Positions 1 to 8,792 are shown, counted from the first letter of the stretch. The stretch is DNA of 64,000 nt from Streptococcus sp. LQJ-218 (GCF_003428885.1 NZ_QQRU01000009.1:61861-125860), one strand, 5' to 3'. Notes: generated by a model not told the origin, from the letters alone. A program made the numbers and translations.

Positions 1-337
1 GGACTGTCTCCGCATGACCTGTTTGGTTAATCAATTCGTACTTGGTTGTTTCCCCTCTACCATTTGCATAGCCTGAAACGGCATCTGTCACTCCGGGAAC
101 GCGAGAAAAATACTCCTCAACTCCCCAGAAACAACCACCAGCTAGATAAATTTCGTGCAAATCTGCGTCTTTACTCACTTCTGTTTTTTTCACTGTTTTT
201 CCTCCTTGGCTAACTGCTGCTTTCTCAATTTGCGAGCTATTTGTCTGCCCTGCATTTCGCATCAATAGAAAATAGAAACCGCTTATGGCTAGGAAAAAGA
301 TTCCTGCCAAGACAAACCATTTTACTTTATCATTCAT
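1..337 (-). CDS. msrAB: Membrane-anchored peptide methionine sulfoxide reductase MsrAB (partial, N-terminus only)
   Basis: Reading leftwards from the ATG at 337, the frame stays open to the window edge (112 codons). The protein starts with a hydrophobic anchor (about residues 6-26, after MNDKVKW), then a polar linker, then the start of an MsrA domain with the catalytic GGCFWG motif. MsrA/MsrB enzymes reduce S- and R-methionine sulfoxide in proteins; the anchored streptococcal form works outside the membrane. The MsrB half, if present, lies beyond the window, so the AB fusion is inferred from context. The gene follows etrx1 by 9 bp and ccdA before that, the order of the pneumococcal extracellular repair operon in which CcdA passes electrons to Etrx1 and on to MsrAB. 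Confidence 0.9.
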   Translation of the reverse strand, partial: MNDKVKWFVLAGIFFLAISGFYFLLMRNAGQTNSSQIEKAAVSQGGKTVKKTEVSKDADLHEIYLAGGCFWGVEEYFSRVPGVTDAVSGYANGRGETTKYELINQTGHAETV

Positions 338-346
338 GACCTTTCT

Positions 347-910
347 CTACTCCATTTCTTTCAATGTCTTTAAAATCATATCCTTATCCATAAAACCTGG
401 TTGCGTTTTGACCAACTTTCCTTCCTTGTCTATAAAGGCTTGAGTTGGGTAAGAACGGACACCATAACTTTCCAAAAGTTTGCCTGATGGGTCAATTAGA
501 ACTGGAATATTTTTATAATCCAAGCCCTTGTACCAGTTTTTAAAGTCCGCTTCTGCTTGTTCACCTTTGTGTCCAGGAGAGACCACTGTCAAGACCACGT
601 AGTCATCACCAGCATCCTTAGCGATTTCATCCGTATCTGGAAGACTAGCTAGACAGATGGAACACCAAGAAGCCCAGAATTTGAGATAGACTTTCTTGCC
701 TTTGAAGTCAGATAAACGATAAGTCTTACCATCTACTCCTGTTAATTCAAAATCAGCAACCGCCTGACCCTTAGTGGCAGTTTGCGCACTGACTTGTTCT
801 GTTTTGGTTTGCTCCTTCGTTGTAGACTCATCTGACACATTTTTAGCCGAACAGGCTGCCAAGCAACAGATTGAGCCGACTCCAAGGAGACATGTTTGCC
901 ATTTTTTCAT
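347..910 (-). CDS. etrx1: Surface thioredoxin-fold lipoprotein Etrx1 (TlpA/ResA-like)
   Basis: A 187-aa lipoprotein. The start chosen is the internal ATG at 910 (MKKWQ), seven codons inside the longest frame, because AGAGGAAG lies just upstream and it gives a proper signal peptide with a lipobox LAAC (lipidated Cys20). A TlpA-type thioredoxin domain follows, with the redox motif WCSIC (Cys83, Cys86) in FWASWC. It should take electrons from the membrane protein CcdA and reduce the extracellular methionine sulfoxide reductase encoded next. It lies between ccdA (13 bp upstream) and msrAB (9 bp downstream), so the three genes very likely form one operon for oxidative-stress repair at the cell surface. 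Confidence 0.93.
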   Translation of the reverse strand: MKKWQTCLLGVGSICCLAACSAKNVSDESTTKEQTKTEQVSAQTATKGQAVADFELTGVDGKTYRLSDFKGKKVYLKFWASWCSICLASLPDTDEIAKDAGDDYVVLTVVSPGHKGEQAEADFKNWYKGLDYKNIPVLIDPSGKLLESYGVRSYPTQAFIDKEGKLVKTQPGFMDKDMILKTLKEME

Positions 911-923
911 TTCATCTTCCTCT

Positions 924-1634
924 CTATTCAAATAATCTTGTCAAAATAGAAGCATTCCCAAAAAGCACCAAGATTCCCATCACGATAATGAGGAAACCAC
1001 CCACTTTTTTGAGGGTTCCGAGGTAAGGATGGAGTTTTCGGAAATGTTTCAAAACATAGCTGGAGGCGAGAGCTAGAACCAAAAATGGTAGCGCCAAACC
1101 CAGCGTATAGACCAACATGAGACCGGCTCCCTGCCAAGCTCCTGAACCACCTGAAGCTGCCAAGGCTAAAACAGAACCCAGAACTGGCCCCACACATGGC
1201 GTCCAAGCAAAACTAAAGGTTAACCCCAGTAAAAATGCCTGACTATAGCCCTTACCCTTTTGCCCCTTTCTCTTTAATTGTAGCCTTCTTTCCTTGTAGA
1301 GTCCCTTCAAATGTAAAACTTCCATCTGGTGCAAGCCCAAGAGAATGATAACCGCACCCGTCACATACTGAAACCAGGAAGCATACAGCAAATTGCCTAA
1401 AAAACCAGCTCCATAGCCCAGTAAGATAAAGATAAAAGAAATCCCCGCTATAAAGGCCAGAGTTCGCAATAAACTGACAAGTGAGATTGAAAATTTTTCG
1501 CTAGAAGCCTGAGTACCATCTTTGTCATCCAACAAGACCCCTGCATATACCGGTAACAAGGGTAAAATACAAGGAGAAAAGAAGGAGAGAATTCCAGCAA
1601 GAAAAACACTGATAAAAAAGATAATATTATCCAT
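924..1634 (-). CDS. ccdA: CcdA-family thiol-disulfide electron transporter
   Basis: A 236-aa polytopic membrane protein of the CcdA/DsbD-beta family. Two conserved cysteine-containing helices are visible: FFSPCILPLLP near residue 20 and AWTPCVGPVLG near residue 145. These cysteines shuttle electrons from cytoplasmic thioredoxin across the membrane. Six hydrophobic segments can be counted, as usual for the family. It is the first gene of the ccdA-etrx1-msrAB group, so its partner is the lipoprotein Etrx1. A Lys/Arg/Gly-rich cytoplasmic loop separates the two halves. Confidence 0.92.
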   Translation of the reverse strand: MDNIIFFISVFLAGILSFFSPCILPLLPVYAGVLLDDKDGTQASSEKFSISLVSLLRTLAFIAGISFIFILLGYGAGFLGNLLYASWFQYVTGAVIILLGLHQMEVLHLKGLYKERRLQLKRKGQKGKGYSQAFLLGLTFSFAWTPCVGPVLGSVLALAASGGSGAWQGAGLMLVYTLGLALPFLVLALASSYVLKHFRKLHPYLGTLKKVGGFLIIVMGILVLFGNASILTRLFE

Positions 1635-1748
1635 CGCCTTCCTCCATTCTTTGATTTGATAGGACTATTATAACTCCAAAATTCCAGAAAAAACAGGGAT
1701 AATAATAGGGAAAAATAGGAATTTAATCAGTTTATTCAGAATCTGGCA

Positions 1749-1775
1749 CAAAAAAAGCCAGACAAGGTCTGACTT
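1749..1775 (-). terminator. Rho-independent terminator after the GNAT gene
   Basis: An 8-bp stem (1756-1763 with 1767-1774, one mismatch, loop AAG) followed, on the minus strand, by seven T residues. It lies 26 bp past the stop codon of the GNAT gene that ends at 1801. Confidence 0.75.
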
Positions 1776-1800
1776 TGATAGAAACAGAAAAGAAAATTCA

Positions 1801-2349
1801 CTAGTCTTCTCTACTTATCTGGTAATAAATCAGGTCCGCAAGATAGCCTTTCCTCTCTACACCATTAGTAATGGTTTTTAGATAGGACATTCCAGCCTTC
1901 TCCATGACACGACCTGAAGCTAGATTGAGACTGGCATATCGTGCTCTGACCTTTTGAAAACCTACTTGAGTAAAACAAAAGTCCAAGACAGTTTTTAAGG
2001 CCTCCGTCATTATATCTCTGCTCCAATAGTTTTTTCCTAAGACATAGCCAATTTCACAAGAAGAATCATTCTCATCTATTGCAACGATACTGATATCTCC
2101 AATCACTTGCTCTGGATTTTCTTTGAGACAAATGGCCCATTTGTAATAGTTGGGATTGGCATAGGAGGAAACCCAATTGCGAATCGAATTTCGAGTTACC
2201 TCGACATCAGAATGGGGATCCCAAGTGACGTAGGTTAGATTCTCAGCAGACGAAGCCCAATTCTGAAACATGGCTTCTGCATCACTTTCTACAAATCTTC
2301 TCAAAATCAAACGTTCTGACTGTAATATTTGCGTACCGATTGCTTTCAT
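1801..2349 (-). CDS. GNAT N-acetyltransferase, RimJ/RimL type
   Basis: A 182-aa acetyl-CoA-dependent acetyltransferase of the RimJ/RimL (Acetyltransf_3) group. It begins with the family's typical strand 'SERLILRRFVESDAEAMF' and carries 'CEIGYVLGKNYWSRDIMTEAL' type sequence around the acetyl-CoA site (about residues 120-140), then 'ASGRVMEKAGM' near residue 150. Members acetylate ribosomal-protein N-termini or small molecules; the substrate cannot be read from sequence. It stands alone between the 190-bp tandem repeat upstream and its own terminator. Confidence 0.88.
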   Translation of the reverse strand: MKAIGTQILQSERLILRRFVESDAEAMFQNWASSAENLTYVTWDPHSDVEVTRNSIRNWVSSYANPNYYKWAICLKENPEQVIGDISIVAIDENDSSCEIGYVLGKNYWSRDIMTEALKTVLDFCFTQVGFQKVRARYASLNLASGRVMEKAGMSYLKTITNGVERKGYLADLIYYQISRED

Positions 2350-2445
2350 GACGCTACCTCGCTTTCTGATAGATGATTCTATATCCAGTCTTCATTGAAA
2401 CTTGTCTTACATTGGAATCTCAAGGTAATAAGCTAAAAAGGTCTC

Positions 2446-2868
2446 CCGGACCTTCCTCGCTTACTTATTTCTAAACTCGGGGTAAAAAGACTAAACTCAG
2501 TAACAACTAAAAAACAAGTTTTTCATCTAGTTCCTTGACGCAGTCGCTGTCTGGTTTGAAATACGCTCTACCAAGCTTTTTCAAACCTAGTCATCGTTGC
2601 GGGGGTGAGACGACGAAATCGAACTCTGTGAGTTACCGGACCTTCCTCGCTTACTTATTTCTAAACTCGGGGTAAAAAGACTAAACTCAATAACAGCTAG
2701 AAAACAAGTTTTTCATCTAGTTCCTTGACGCAGTCGCTGTCTGGTTTGAAATGCGCTCTATCAAGCTTTTTCAAACCTAGTCACCGTTGCGGGGGTGAGA
2801 CTACGAAATCGAACTCTGTGAGTTACCGGACCTTCCTCGCTTACTTATTTCTAAACTCGGGGTAAAAA
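2446..2868. repeat. 190-bp direct tandem repeat, 2.2 copies
   Basis: Units start at 2446, 2636 and 2826, each opening with CCGGACCTTCCTCGC, giving an exact 190-bp period. The first two copies are complete and differ by only a handful of substitutions; the third stops after about 43 bp near 2868. Each full unit contains a perfect 9-bp inverted repeat (GGTTTGAAA with TTTCAAACC at 2553-2587 and 2743-2777). No open frame of note crosses it. The gap 2350-2884 between nadE and the GNAT gene is almost wholly this repeat. Confidence 0.9.
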
Positions 2869-2884
2869 TGTCCCCCGGACCTTT

Positions 2885-3709
2885 TTACTCCCAAAAGTCA
2901 TCGAATACGGTGATGGGTAGGTGGCGTTTATGTTGGCCTTTGTGCCACCAGTTTTCGATAGTCGCTTGGGCTCCTGGGCTGATTGTTTTGCCTTCTAGGT
3001 AGTCGTCAATCTCTTCATAAGTAACTCCGAGGGCTACTTCGTCAGCTAGGCCTGGTTTGTCTTCTTCTAGGTCTGCTGTTGGGACTTTTTCATAGAGGGC
3101 AGGATCTGCACCAAGCTCCTTCAAGAGTTGTTTTCCTTGGCGTTTATTAAGGCGGTAAAGGGGGAGAATATCCGCACCACCGTCACCAAACTTGGTAAAG
3201 AAACCTGTGATATTTTCCGCAGCGTGGTCTGTTCCAATAACCGCTCCGCTATGGGCACCCGCAAGGGCATATTGGGCAATCATACGGCAACGTGCCTTGA
3301 TATTGCCCTTGTTAAAGTCTGAAACAGGACTACCTGTCTCTTCAACTGCAGCTGTCATAGCGTCAGCTGATTCCTTAATATTGACGACTAAACTGACATC
3401 TGGCTGGATGAAGGCTAGGGCTTTTTGAGCATCTGCTTCATCGGCTTGGACTCCATATGGCAGGCGGACAGCGATAAATTTGTAGCTGTCACCCCCCGTT
3501 TCTGCTCGCAGTTCTTCCATAGTTAATTGAGCCAATCGACCTGCTAAGGTTGAATCTTGTCCCCCAGAAATCCCTAGTACAAAGGTTTTTAGGAAGGGAT
3601 GTTTTTTCAGGTATCTTTTTAAGAAATCAATAGAACGACGAATTTCTTCCTGAGGATCAATCACTGGTTTCACGCCCAGTTCTTGGATAATCGTTTCTTG
3701 CAAACTCAT
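2885..3709 (-). CDS. nadE: NH3-dependent NAD+ synthetase
   Basis: A 274-aa NadE, which amidates nicotinic acid adenine dinucleotide to NAD+ using ATP and ammonia. The N-type ATP-pyrophosphatase P-loop SGGQDS is at residues 48-53, with [20 protein letters not shown] in the middle of the chain, typical of the family. There is no glutaminase domain, so it is the short ammonia-dependent form of usual length (about 274 aa). Its ATG overlaps the end of pncB by 4 bp, so translation is coupled. Together they form a nicotinate salvage module. Confidence 0.96.
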   Translation of the reverse strand: MSLQETIIQELGVKPVIDPQEEIRRSIDFLKRYLKKHPFLKTFVLGISGGQDSTLAGRLAQLTMEELRAETGGDSYKFIAVRLPYGVQADEADAQKALAFIQPDVSLVVNIKESADAMTAAVEETGSPVSDFNKGNIKARCRMIAQYALAGAHSGAVIGTDHAAENITGFFTKFGDGGADILPLYRLNKRQGKQLLKELGADPALYEKVPTADLEEDKPGLADEVALGVTYEEIDDYLEGKTISPGAQATIENWWHKGQHKRHLPITVFDDFWE

Positions 3710-5166
3710 TCTTCTTCTCCTTCACCGAGGGCTTCCTTACGCATCTTATCAATCAAGTCCATCTTATCTTGCCATACATCACGCGCCAAATCCACTGGGT
3801 AATGCTGCGGATTAAGCACGCGCTTGTACTCATCCCAAAGCTTGTCAAATTCCTTACGAGCATAAGCCTGAATCTCAGTCAAACTAGGCAGGTTGTAAAT
3901 CAATTTTCCGTCCTTGAAAATATCCACCAAGAGAGGAACAGCATCAAAATTACGAACGGTCTTCTTGATGTAGGTATAAGTCGGATGGAACATCTTGATT
4001 TCTGTCATGCTGGCAACATCTACGCCGTCATAAGTGATGTAGTCGCCTTCTGACTTGCCTTTTTCACGACTGGTAATACGCCATACCTGCTTCTTACCTG
4101 GCGTAGACACTTTTTCCGCATTATTAGACAACTTGATCGTATTGCGCATCTGACCATTTTCATCTTCGATTGCAACAATCTTGTAAACTGCGCCAAGAGC
4201 TGGCTGGTCATAGGCTGTAATCAGCTTGGTTCCCACACCCCAGACATCGATTTTAGCCTTTTGCATCTTGAGGTTAAGGATGGTATTTTCATCCAGGTCA
4301 TTTGAGGCATAAATCTTAGCTTCTGGATATCCAGCCTCGTCCAATTGCTGACGAACTTTCTTGGAAATATAGGCAATATCCCCAGAGTCAATACGAACAC
4401 CCTTAAAGTTAATCTTGTCTCCCAGTTCACGAGCAACCTGAATGGCAGCTGGCACACCGATGCGAAGGGTATCATAAGTATCTACTAGAAAGACACAGTC
4501 ACGATGGGTTGAAGCATAGGCCTTAAAAGCCTCATAGTCATTGCCATAAACCTGTACCAAGGCATGGGCATGGGTCCCCAAGACAGGAATGTCAAAGAGT
4601 TTACCAGCACGCACGTTGCTAGTCCCATTGGCGCCACCAATCACCGCTGCGCGTGTTCCCCAAATGGCCGCATCCATTTCTTGCGCACGACGTGTCCCGA
4701 ATTCCATCAAAGGCTCATCTTCAATGACTGAACGAATACGTGCTGCCTTGGTCGCTATCAAGGTTTGAAAGTTAACGATGTTTAAGAGAGCCGTTTCGAC
4801 CAATTGACATTGGGCTAGAGGGCCTTCCACCTGCACAATTGGCTCATTGGCAAAGACCAGGTCCCCTTCTTGGGCAGAACGAACGGTCAACTCCAACTTG
4901 AAATTGCGAAGGTAATCCAAGAATGCTCCATGATAACCAAGCGACTCCAAGTAGGCGATATCACTATCTGAAAAACGCAAGTTTTCAAGATAGCTCACAA
5001 TTCTTTCCAAACCTGCAAAAACCGCATAGCCGTTCTTAAAAGGCTGTTGGCGGAAATATACCTCAAAGACCGCCTTTTTATTGTGAATCCCTTGGTCAAA
5101 GTAAACCTGCATCATGTTAATCTGGTACAAGTCAGTGTGCAATGTCAAACTATCATCTGGATACAT
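3706..5166 (-). CDS. pncB: Nicotinate phosphoribosyltransferase
   Basis: A 486-aa cytoplasmic enzyme making nicotinate mononucleotide from nicotinate and PRPP with ATP hydrolysis, the entry step of the Preiss-Handler NAD salvage route. Family features include LTMHTDLYQ-like '[12 protein letters not shown]' at the N-terminus, '[13 protein letters not shown]' near residue 155, 'VDTYDT' near residue 229 and 'RIDSGD' near residue 262. It overlaps nadE by 4 bp. The 5' leader holds a 7-bp hairpin (CATGAAA with TTTCATG, 5195-5220) downstream of a TATAAT-like box near 5231-5236. Confidence 0.95.
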   Translation of the reverse strand: MYPDDSLTLHTDLYQINMMQVYFDQGIHNKKAVFEVYFRQQPFKNGYAVFAGLERIVSYLENLRFSDSDIAYLESLGYHGAFLDYLRNFKLELTVRSAQEGDLVFANEPIVQVEGPLAQCQLVETALLNIVNFQTLIATKAARIRSVIEDEPLMEFGTRRAQEMDAAIWGTRAAVIGGANGTSNVRAGKLFDIPVLGTHAHALVQVYGNDYEAFKAYASTHRDCVFLVDTYDTLRIGVPAAIQVARELGDKINFKGVRIDSGDIAYISKKVRQQLDEAGYPEAKIYASNDLDENTILNLKMQKAKIDVWGVGTKLITAYDQPALGAVYKIVAIEDENGQMRNTIKLSNNAEKVSTPGKKQVWRITSREKGKSEGDYITYDGVDVASMTEIKMFHPTYTYIKKTVRNFDAVPLLVDIFKDGKLIYNLPSLTEIQAYARKEFDKLWDEYKRVLNPQHYPVDLARDVWQDKMDLIDKMRKEALGEGEEE

Positions 5167-5281
5167 ACTTTTCCTACTTCCTTAGCTAGAAACCCATGAA
5201 AATTTTTAAGAACTTTCATGTATTCCAATAAATTAGTACTATTATAACACATTTTATCGAGATTGATAAAAAGCTAACAAG

Positions 5282-5770
5282 CTATTCACCACTCTCCAGC
5301 TCATCCATATCTTGTTCAAACTTTTTCTGAGCCCATTCGCCATAGCTTTTAAGACCAAGATTGCCGATAAAAACCCAAGGAAGGTAAATCAGATAAGTAA
5401 TGACCCAAGCAGATAAGTATTTAAGGTTCAAAGGATTGTGCTGATAAATTTCTATGTTAAATTGATAATTCTGCAACATCAAAAGAGTCGTAATAGCAAG
5501 AGTTACCAGCAAACACCCTAAAATTGTAAAATGAAAACGACTATAGTAGTTCACACCAAAATCTCGAGCACGGCCGAAAAAGTAAGAAGTTCCAATAATG
5601 ATAATGATGAGAATCATTCTCGGATTAAAAAGACTTGGTGCTAATACTGCAATCATATAAGATAAAATCAAGAAAGCTATAGAGATATAGAAACTTTCAG
5701 CCCCCGCTTTATTGATCAGTTGTTCTTCTCTTTCGTCTAGTAATTGATAATAAAAAAATCTATTTTTCAT
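5282..5770 (-). CDS. Small membrane protein, paralogue B of the XRE operon
   Basis: A 162-aa protein with about four transmembrane segments (near residues 28-45, 50-66, 82-100 and 122-140). No function is recognised. Its N-terminal pattern (LLDEREEQLINKAGAES) resembles that of the gene before it (IKDERTEKLDGKISRE), so the two look like diverged tandem copies. It overlaps the upstream gene by 11 bp; its ribosome-binding site GGAGG lies inside the last codons of that gene. Part of a three-gene operon headed by a small XRE regulator. Confidence 0.8.
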   Translation of the reverse strand: MKNRFFYYQLLDEREEQLINKAGAESFYISIAFLILSYMIAVLAPSLFNPRMILIIIIIGTSYFFGRARDFGVNYYSRFHFTILGCLLVTLAITTLLMLQNYQFNIEIYQHNPLNLKYLSAWVITYLIYLPWVFIGNLGLKSYGEWAQKKFEQDMDELESGE

Positions 5771-5785
5771 CTTCTTCCTCCCAAA
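5759..5785 (-). repeat. Duplicated stop/start overlap, copy 2
   Basis: 27 bp identical to 6222-6248. It holds a GGAGG ribosome-binding site, the codons for EEEDEK, the stop TAG of one gene and the ATG of the next within an 11-bp overlap. See the matching copy upstream. Confidence 0.85.
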
Positions 5786-6233
5786 CTTGCTGATTTCTGC
5801 GATTCAAGTATAGGATAACTCTATCCATAGAATAACTCCCAACGAGATAGATGATAACTGCTAGAACCACTTTTAGGGAGTACTTCCAAGTCAATAGACT
5901 GACCAGTTCCTCGCGATTGCCTACGATATCAATCAATAAAATCACTATAGAAAATCCCATAGCAGATAAAATTCTTTCTTTTCCAGTATTCTCAACAATA
6001 TTTCGAATATCAATTCCTACATACATGCGACGAATAATGGCATACAAACCTACTCCAATCAATAAAAGTAATTCTGGTGAATAGGATAGAAGCGTTAAAT
6101 TAAAAATATAAACTTTGGCAAAAATTTCCAGTGCCAAAAATAGGCACATTCCCAAAAGAATTTCTCTTGAAATCTTTCCATCCAATTTTTCTGTACGTTC
6201 ATCTTTGATCACAAGTTTTTTTCTATTTTTCAT
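5760..6233 (-). CDS. Small membrane protein, paralogue A of the XRE operon
   Basis: A 157-aa membrane protein with about four hydrophobic segments (near residues 26-45, 52-68, 90-107 and 118-137) and charged ends. No named function is recognised; it is the sort of multipass protein often paired with a 69-aa XRE regulator in Firmicutes. It ends in WEEEDEK, the same ending as the regulator upstream, because the junction sequence is duplicated. It overlaps both neighbours by 11 bp, so all three genes are translationally coupled. Confidence 0.8.
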   Translation of the reverse strand: MKNRKKLVIKDERTEKLDGKISREILLGMCLFLALEIFAKVYIFNLTLLSYSPELLLLIGVGLYAIIRRMYVGIDIRNIVENTGKERILSAMGFSIVILLIDIVGNREELVSLLTWKYSLKVVLAVIIYLVGSYSMDRVILYLNRRNQQVWEEEDEK

Positions 6234-6248
6234 CTTCTTCCTCCCAAA
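6222..6248 (-). repeat. Duplicated stop/start overlap, copy 1
   Basis: 27 bp identical to 5759-5785, joining the XRE regulator to the first membrane protein. Both junctions have the same ribosome-binding site, the same last codons and the same 11-bp overlap. Confidence 0.85.
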
Positions 6249-6432
6249 ATAGTTGGTCTAATGTTTTTCCTAAGCATCTGCAAATGGACTGGCAGAGGGA
6301 GAGACTAGGATTGTATTTCCCAGCTTCAATCAAGCCTATAGTCTGCCTAGTAACGCCCACAGCTTCTGCCAAATCCCCTTGTGTTAAATCACACTCCACC
6401 CGAGCTAATTTTAATTTTAAATTTTTAGCCAC
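6223..6432 (-). CDS. Cro/CI (XRE) family transcriptional regulator, 69 aa
   Basis: A single-domain helix-turn-helix protein: LTQGDLAEAVGVTRQTIGLIE (about residues 16-36) is a canonical XRE HTH, followed by 'GKYNPSLSLCQSICRCLGKTLDQLFW'. At this size it matches the YozG/YvaO-like mini-regulators that govern neighbouring membrane-protein genes. It is the first gene of the operon, so autoregulation is likely. Its final codons supply the ribosome-binding site of the next gene. Confidence 0.88.
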   Translation of the reverse strand: MAKNLKLKLARVECDLTQGDLAEAVGVTRQTIGLIEAGKYNPSLSLCQSICRCLGKTLDQLFWEEEDEK

Positions 6433-6540
6433 TAGCGTCCTCCTTTACATTCTTAAAAAGTTGCGCTTCTTTTAAAAACATTATACCATATATCTAACTT
6501 AATGCAATATATAAATGCCATTTTGTAAGATTTTATTAAC

Positions 6541-6570
6541 AAAAAACTCTCTACTACAAAAAATAGAGAG
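6541..6570 (-). terminator. Rho-independent terminator after the HAD fragment
   Basis: Stem CTCTCTA/TAGAGAG (6547-6553 with 6564-6570) followed on the minus strand by six T residues. It sits just past the stop of the broken HAD gene. Confidence 0.8.
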
Positions 6571-6578
6571 CGTTACCT

Positions 6579-6737
6579 TTAAATATAGGATTTCAAAATA
6601 TCAACGACATCACTTCTTTTCTTGACCTGATGGGCCTTGATGCCCAATGTCTCAGCTGCGATTGTATTGTCCTCCATATCGTCTAGAAGGACACAATTTC
6701 TAGGTTCTAACTGCTACTGATCGAGAATCCCCTTCAT
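6579..6737 (-). pseudogene. Remnant of a HAD-family hydrolase (C-terminal fragment with internal stop)
   Basis: On the minus strand 6737-6579 reads MKGILDQ, a TAG stop, then QLEPRNCVLLDDMEDNTIAA and about 25 more residues to a TAA. 'LEPRNCVLLDDMEDN' is the motif IV region of HAD-IA hydrolases (acidic pair of the active site). The TAG falls where these proteins have Leu, so one T-to-A change explains it. The catalytic N-terminus is missing altogether, so the gene is dead. Its original terminator is still in place. Confidence 0.8.
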
Positions 6738-6782
6738 ACTTATGTCAAGAATCCCTCTTTGATTTATACTTTCATATTCTCC

Positions 6783-7193
6783 TTACAAATCCTTTTGGTA
6801 ATAGTATCTTTGTCCTGTATAGGGATAGTCTTGCAAGGTAAAGACTTCCTTGTAGCCATGTTTCTGATAAAAGTCCGGTGCCTGGAACTGGTAGGTATTG
6901 ACAAAGGCAAGACAACAGTTTCGATTCTTAGCTTCACTTTCTGCTTGCTGCACTAGTTTTGAACCGATTCCTTGCCCTCTCAGTTCCTCTTTTACAAATA
7001 AATACTCAATTTCTAGCCAATTTCCAAAAGTCTCTGCTATCAAACCTGCCAGGAGATTGCCTTTTTCATCTTCGACATAAAGATTAAGTGGCTCACTTTC
7101 AGCTTCTTCTCTTTTTGAACGGTTATAAACACGAATCAGATTCCCTATTTCTTGTGATTTATGGGATTCCTTATTTTCCAATCTAAAGTACAT
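6783..7193 (-). CDS. GNAT family N-acetyltransferase, 136 aa
   Basis: A single-domain acetyltransferase. The acetyl-CoA signature is visible as LFVKEELRGQGIGSKLVQQA (about residues 70-89, Q/RxxGxG/A motif), followed by 'AFVNTYQFQAPDFYQKHGYKEV', typical of the streptothricin/aminoglycoside-type GNAT fold end. Substrate unknown. It lies upstream of the HAD remnant and may once have been transcribed with it. Confidence 0.87.
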   Translation of the reverse strand: MYFRLENKESHKSQEIGNLIRVYNRSKREEAESEPLNLYVEDEKGNLLAGLIAETFGNWLEIEYLFVKEELRGQGIGSKLVQQAESEAKNRNCCLAFVNTYQFQAPDFYQKHGYKEVFTLQDYPYTGQRYYYQKDL

Positions 7194-7258
7194 CTAAACC
7201 TCCTTAAACACTGTTACAGCTTGATTATAGTCTTATTTCAATAGACTGTCAAACTAGC

Positions 7259-7289
7259 AAAAACTCACCAACCTGAGTTGATGAGTTTC
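7259..7289 (-). terminator. Terminator after the amino-acid permease
   Basis: Stem AAACTCA/TGAGTTT (7262-7268 with 7283-7289) extended by CAAC/GTTG with one bulged pair. It lies 5 bp past the permease stop codon and ends in a T-rich stretch on the minus strand. Confidence 0.7.
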
Positions 7290-7293
7290 AAAT

Positions 7294-8655
7294 CTATTTT
7301 CTAAATTTCCACTGGCTGTAAATCCCAAAACCGATAATCCAAATAGCTGATCCGATTGCTCCGACAAATGTAGACTCTTGTAAAAAGAGGGTTACAAAGA
7401 CAAAGGCAAAGAAGAGCATGGTTAAAGGATTTAGGAAACGATAATGGGGCATGAGATAGCCATCCGCCATAAAGTCTGGTGACTTGCGGTATTTAAGGTG
7501 AGCCACCATAATCAAGATATAAATAGCGATATAGACACCTGATGATGATGCCGTAATCAAGGCAAAGGCATCCGAAACACCTGGCAAGATGTTAATAAAG
7601 GCTGCTAGGGCAATCAAGATTGTTGAAGCGATGATAGCATTTTGTGGCACATTGTGGCGAGATAGAGTATCTGCTTTAATAGCCTTTAGGAAGCGATTTG
7701 GCGAATCATGGGCAATCTGGTACAAATGACGTCCTGTTGAATAAAGGGTTGAGTTGAGAGCAGATGCTGCTGAGGTCAAAACGACGAAGTTAATCAAGGC
7801 CGCTGCCCACTTGATACCTGCCAATTCAAATACCGTAACAAAAGGAGAATCAGCAGATGCAAGCTCACGCCATGGGATAATGGACATAATGGCCAAGAGA
7901 GCTCCACCATAGAAAAAGACGATTCGTAGAGGAATTTCCTTAACCGCTTTTGGCAAAACTTGACGTGGATTTTTTGTTTCTGAAGTTGTTACCCCGATAA
8001 ACTCAATCATGAGGTAGGCAAAGAAAACCATCTGGAAGGCCATGACAAAGTTAGCTCCACCATTTGGGAAGAGGGAGAAATTATCAGTAATATTGGCCAA
8101 ACTTGCCACTCCATGAGGTGTCTTAAAACCTGTCAAGACCATAAAGACTCCTGTGGCAATCATGGCTAAAATAGCCACAATCTTGACCATCGCAAACCAA
8201 AATTCAACTTCTCCAAAGAGCTTAACCGCAATCAGATTGACCAAGGCTAGAACGGTCAAAAATCCAATCTCAATCATCCAACTTGGCCAGCTAGGAAACC
8301 AGAACTGAACATAGTGAGAGATGGCTGTGATTTCCGCCATACCGATAAAGACAACGGATAGCCAGTAAGACCAAACTGAGAAATAACCCCAGCCCTTACC
8401 CAAATGGCGCGTGATAAAGTTGATAAAGGTATGTTGCTCAGGGTCTTGGTAGAGCATTTCCCCAACCGCACGCATCATGAGGAACATAAAAGCCCCAGTA
8501 ATCATATAAATCAGTACAATGGAAGGACCTGTTAGGCTGATAGAGCGACCTGCTCCTAAAAAGAGTCCTGTTCCGATTGTCCCTGCAATGGCCATAACCT
8601 GTACATGACGATTGGTCAGACCACGCTCCATCTTATTTTTCTTCTTTGAACTCAT
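7294..8655 (-). CDS. APC-family amino-acid permease (D-serine/D-alanine/glycine type)
   Basis: A 453-aa transporter of the amino acid-polyamine-organocation superfamily with about twelve transmembrane helices. The N-terminus has the family hallmark RGLTNRHVQVMAIAGTIGTG then LFLGAGRSI (helix 1 substrate loop), and 'IGVTTSETKNP' near residue 222 is a classic AAT-subgroup motif. The closest match by eye is the CycA/AapA group that imports alanine, serine and glycine with protons; exact substrate is inferred. It is a single gene with its own terminator, and a BOX repeat sits just upstream of its start. Confidence 0.88.
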   Translation of the reverse strand: MSSKKKNKMERGLTNRHVQVMAIAGTIGTGLFLGAGRSISLTGPSIVLIYMITGAFMFLMMRAVGEMLYQDPEQHTFINFITRHLGKGWGYFSVWSYWLSVVFIGMAEITAISHYVQFWFPSWPSWMIEIGFLTVLALVNLIAVKLFGEVEFWFAMVKIVAILAMIATGVFMVLTGFKTPHGVASLANITDNFSLFPNGGANFVMAFQMVFFAYLMIEFIGVTTSETKNPRQVLPKAVKEIPLRIVFFYGGALLAIMSIIPWRELASADSPFVTVFELAGIKWAAALINFVVLTSAASALNSTLYSTGRHLYQIAHDSPNRFLKAIKADTLSRHNVPQNAIIASTILIALAAFINILPGVSDAFALITASSSGVYIAIYILIMVAHLKYRKSPDFMADGYLMPHYRFLNPLTMLFFAFVFVTLFLQESTFVGAIGSAIWIIGFGIYSQWKFRK

Positions 8656-8678
8656 ATCGTCTCCAATTCAATTTAATT

Positions 8679-8783
8679 TATACTCAATGAAAATCAAAGA
8701 GCAAACTAGGAAGCTAGCCGCAGGCTGTACTTGAGTACGGCAAGGCTACGCTGACGTGGTTTGAATTTGATTTTCGAAGAGTA
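8679..8783. repeat. BOX element (short, boxA-boxC type)
   Basis: Starts TATACTCAATGAAAATCAAA and ends TTTTCGAAGAGTA, the left and right ends of streptococcal BOX repeats. The middle is short (about 105 bp in all), so the boxB modules are missing. It lies between the permease start and the greA terminator. Confidence 0.93.
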
Positions 8784-8792
8784 GCAAAATGG

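Noticed and set aside
928..1206. Second minus-strand open frame within ccdA
   Set aside because: It lies in another frame of the well-supported ccdA gene and lacks any recognisable feature.
2446..2868. CRISPR array
   Set aside because: The period is 190 bp with near-identical long units and no alternation of short repeats with unique spacers; no cas genes are present.
5195..5220. NiaR operator or riboswitch upstream of pncB
   Set aside because: Only a simple 7-bp hairpin is visible, with no match to a niacin-regulator motif known to me.
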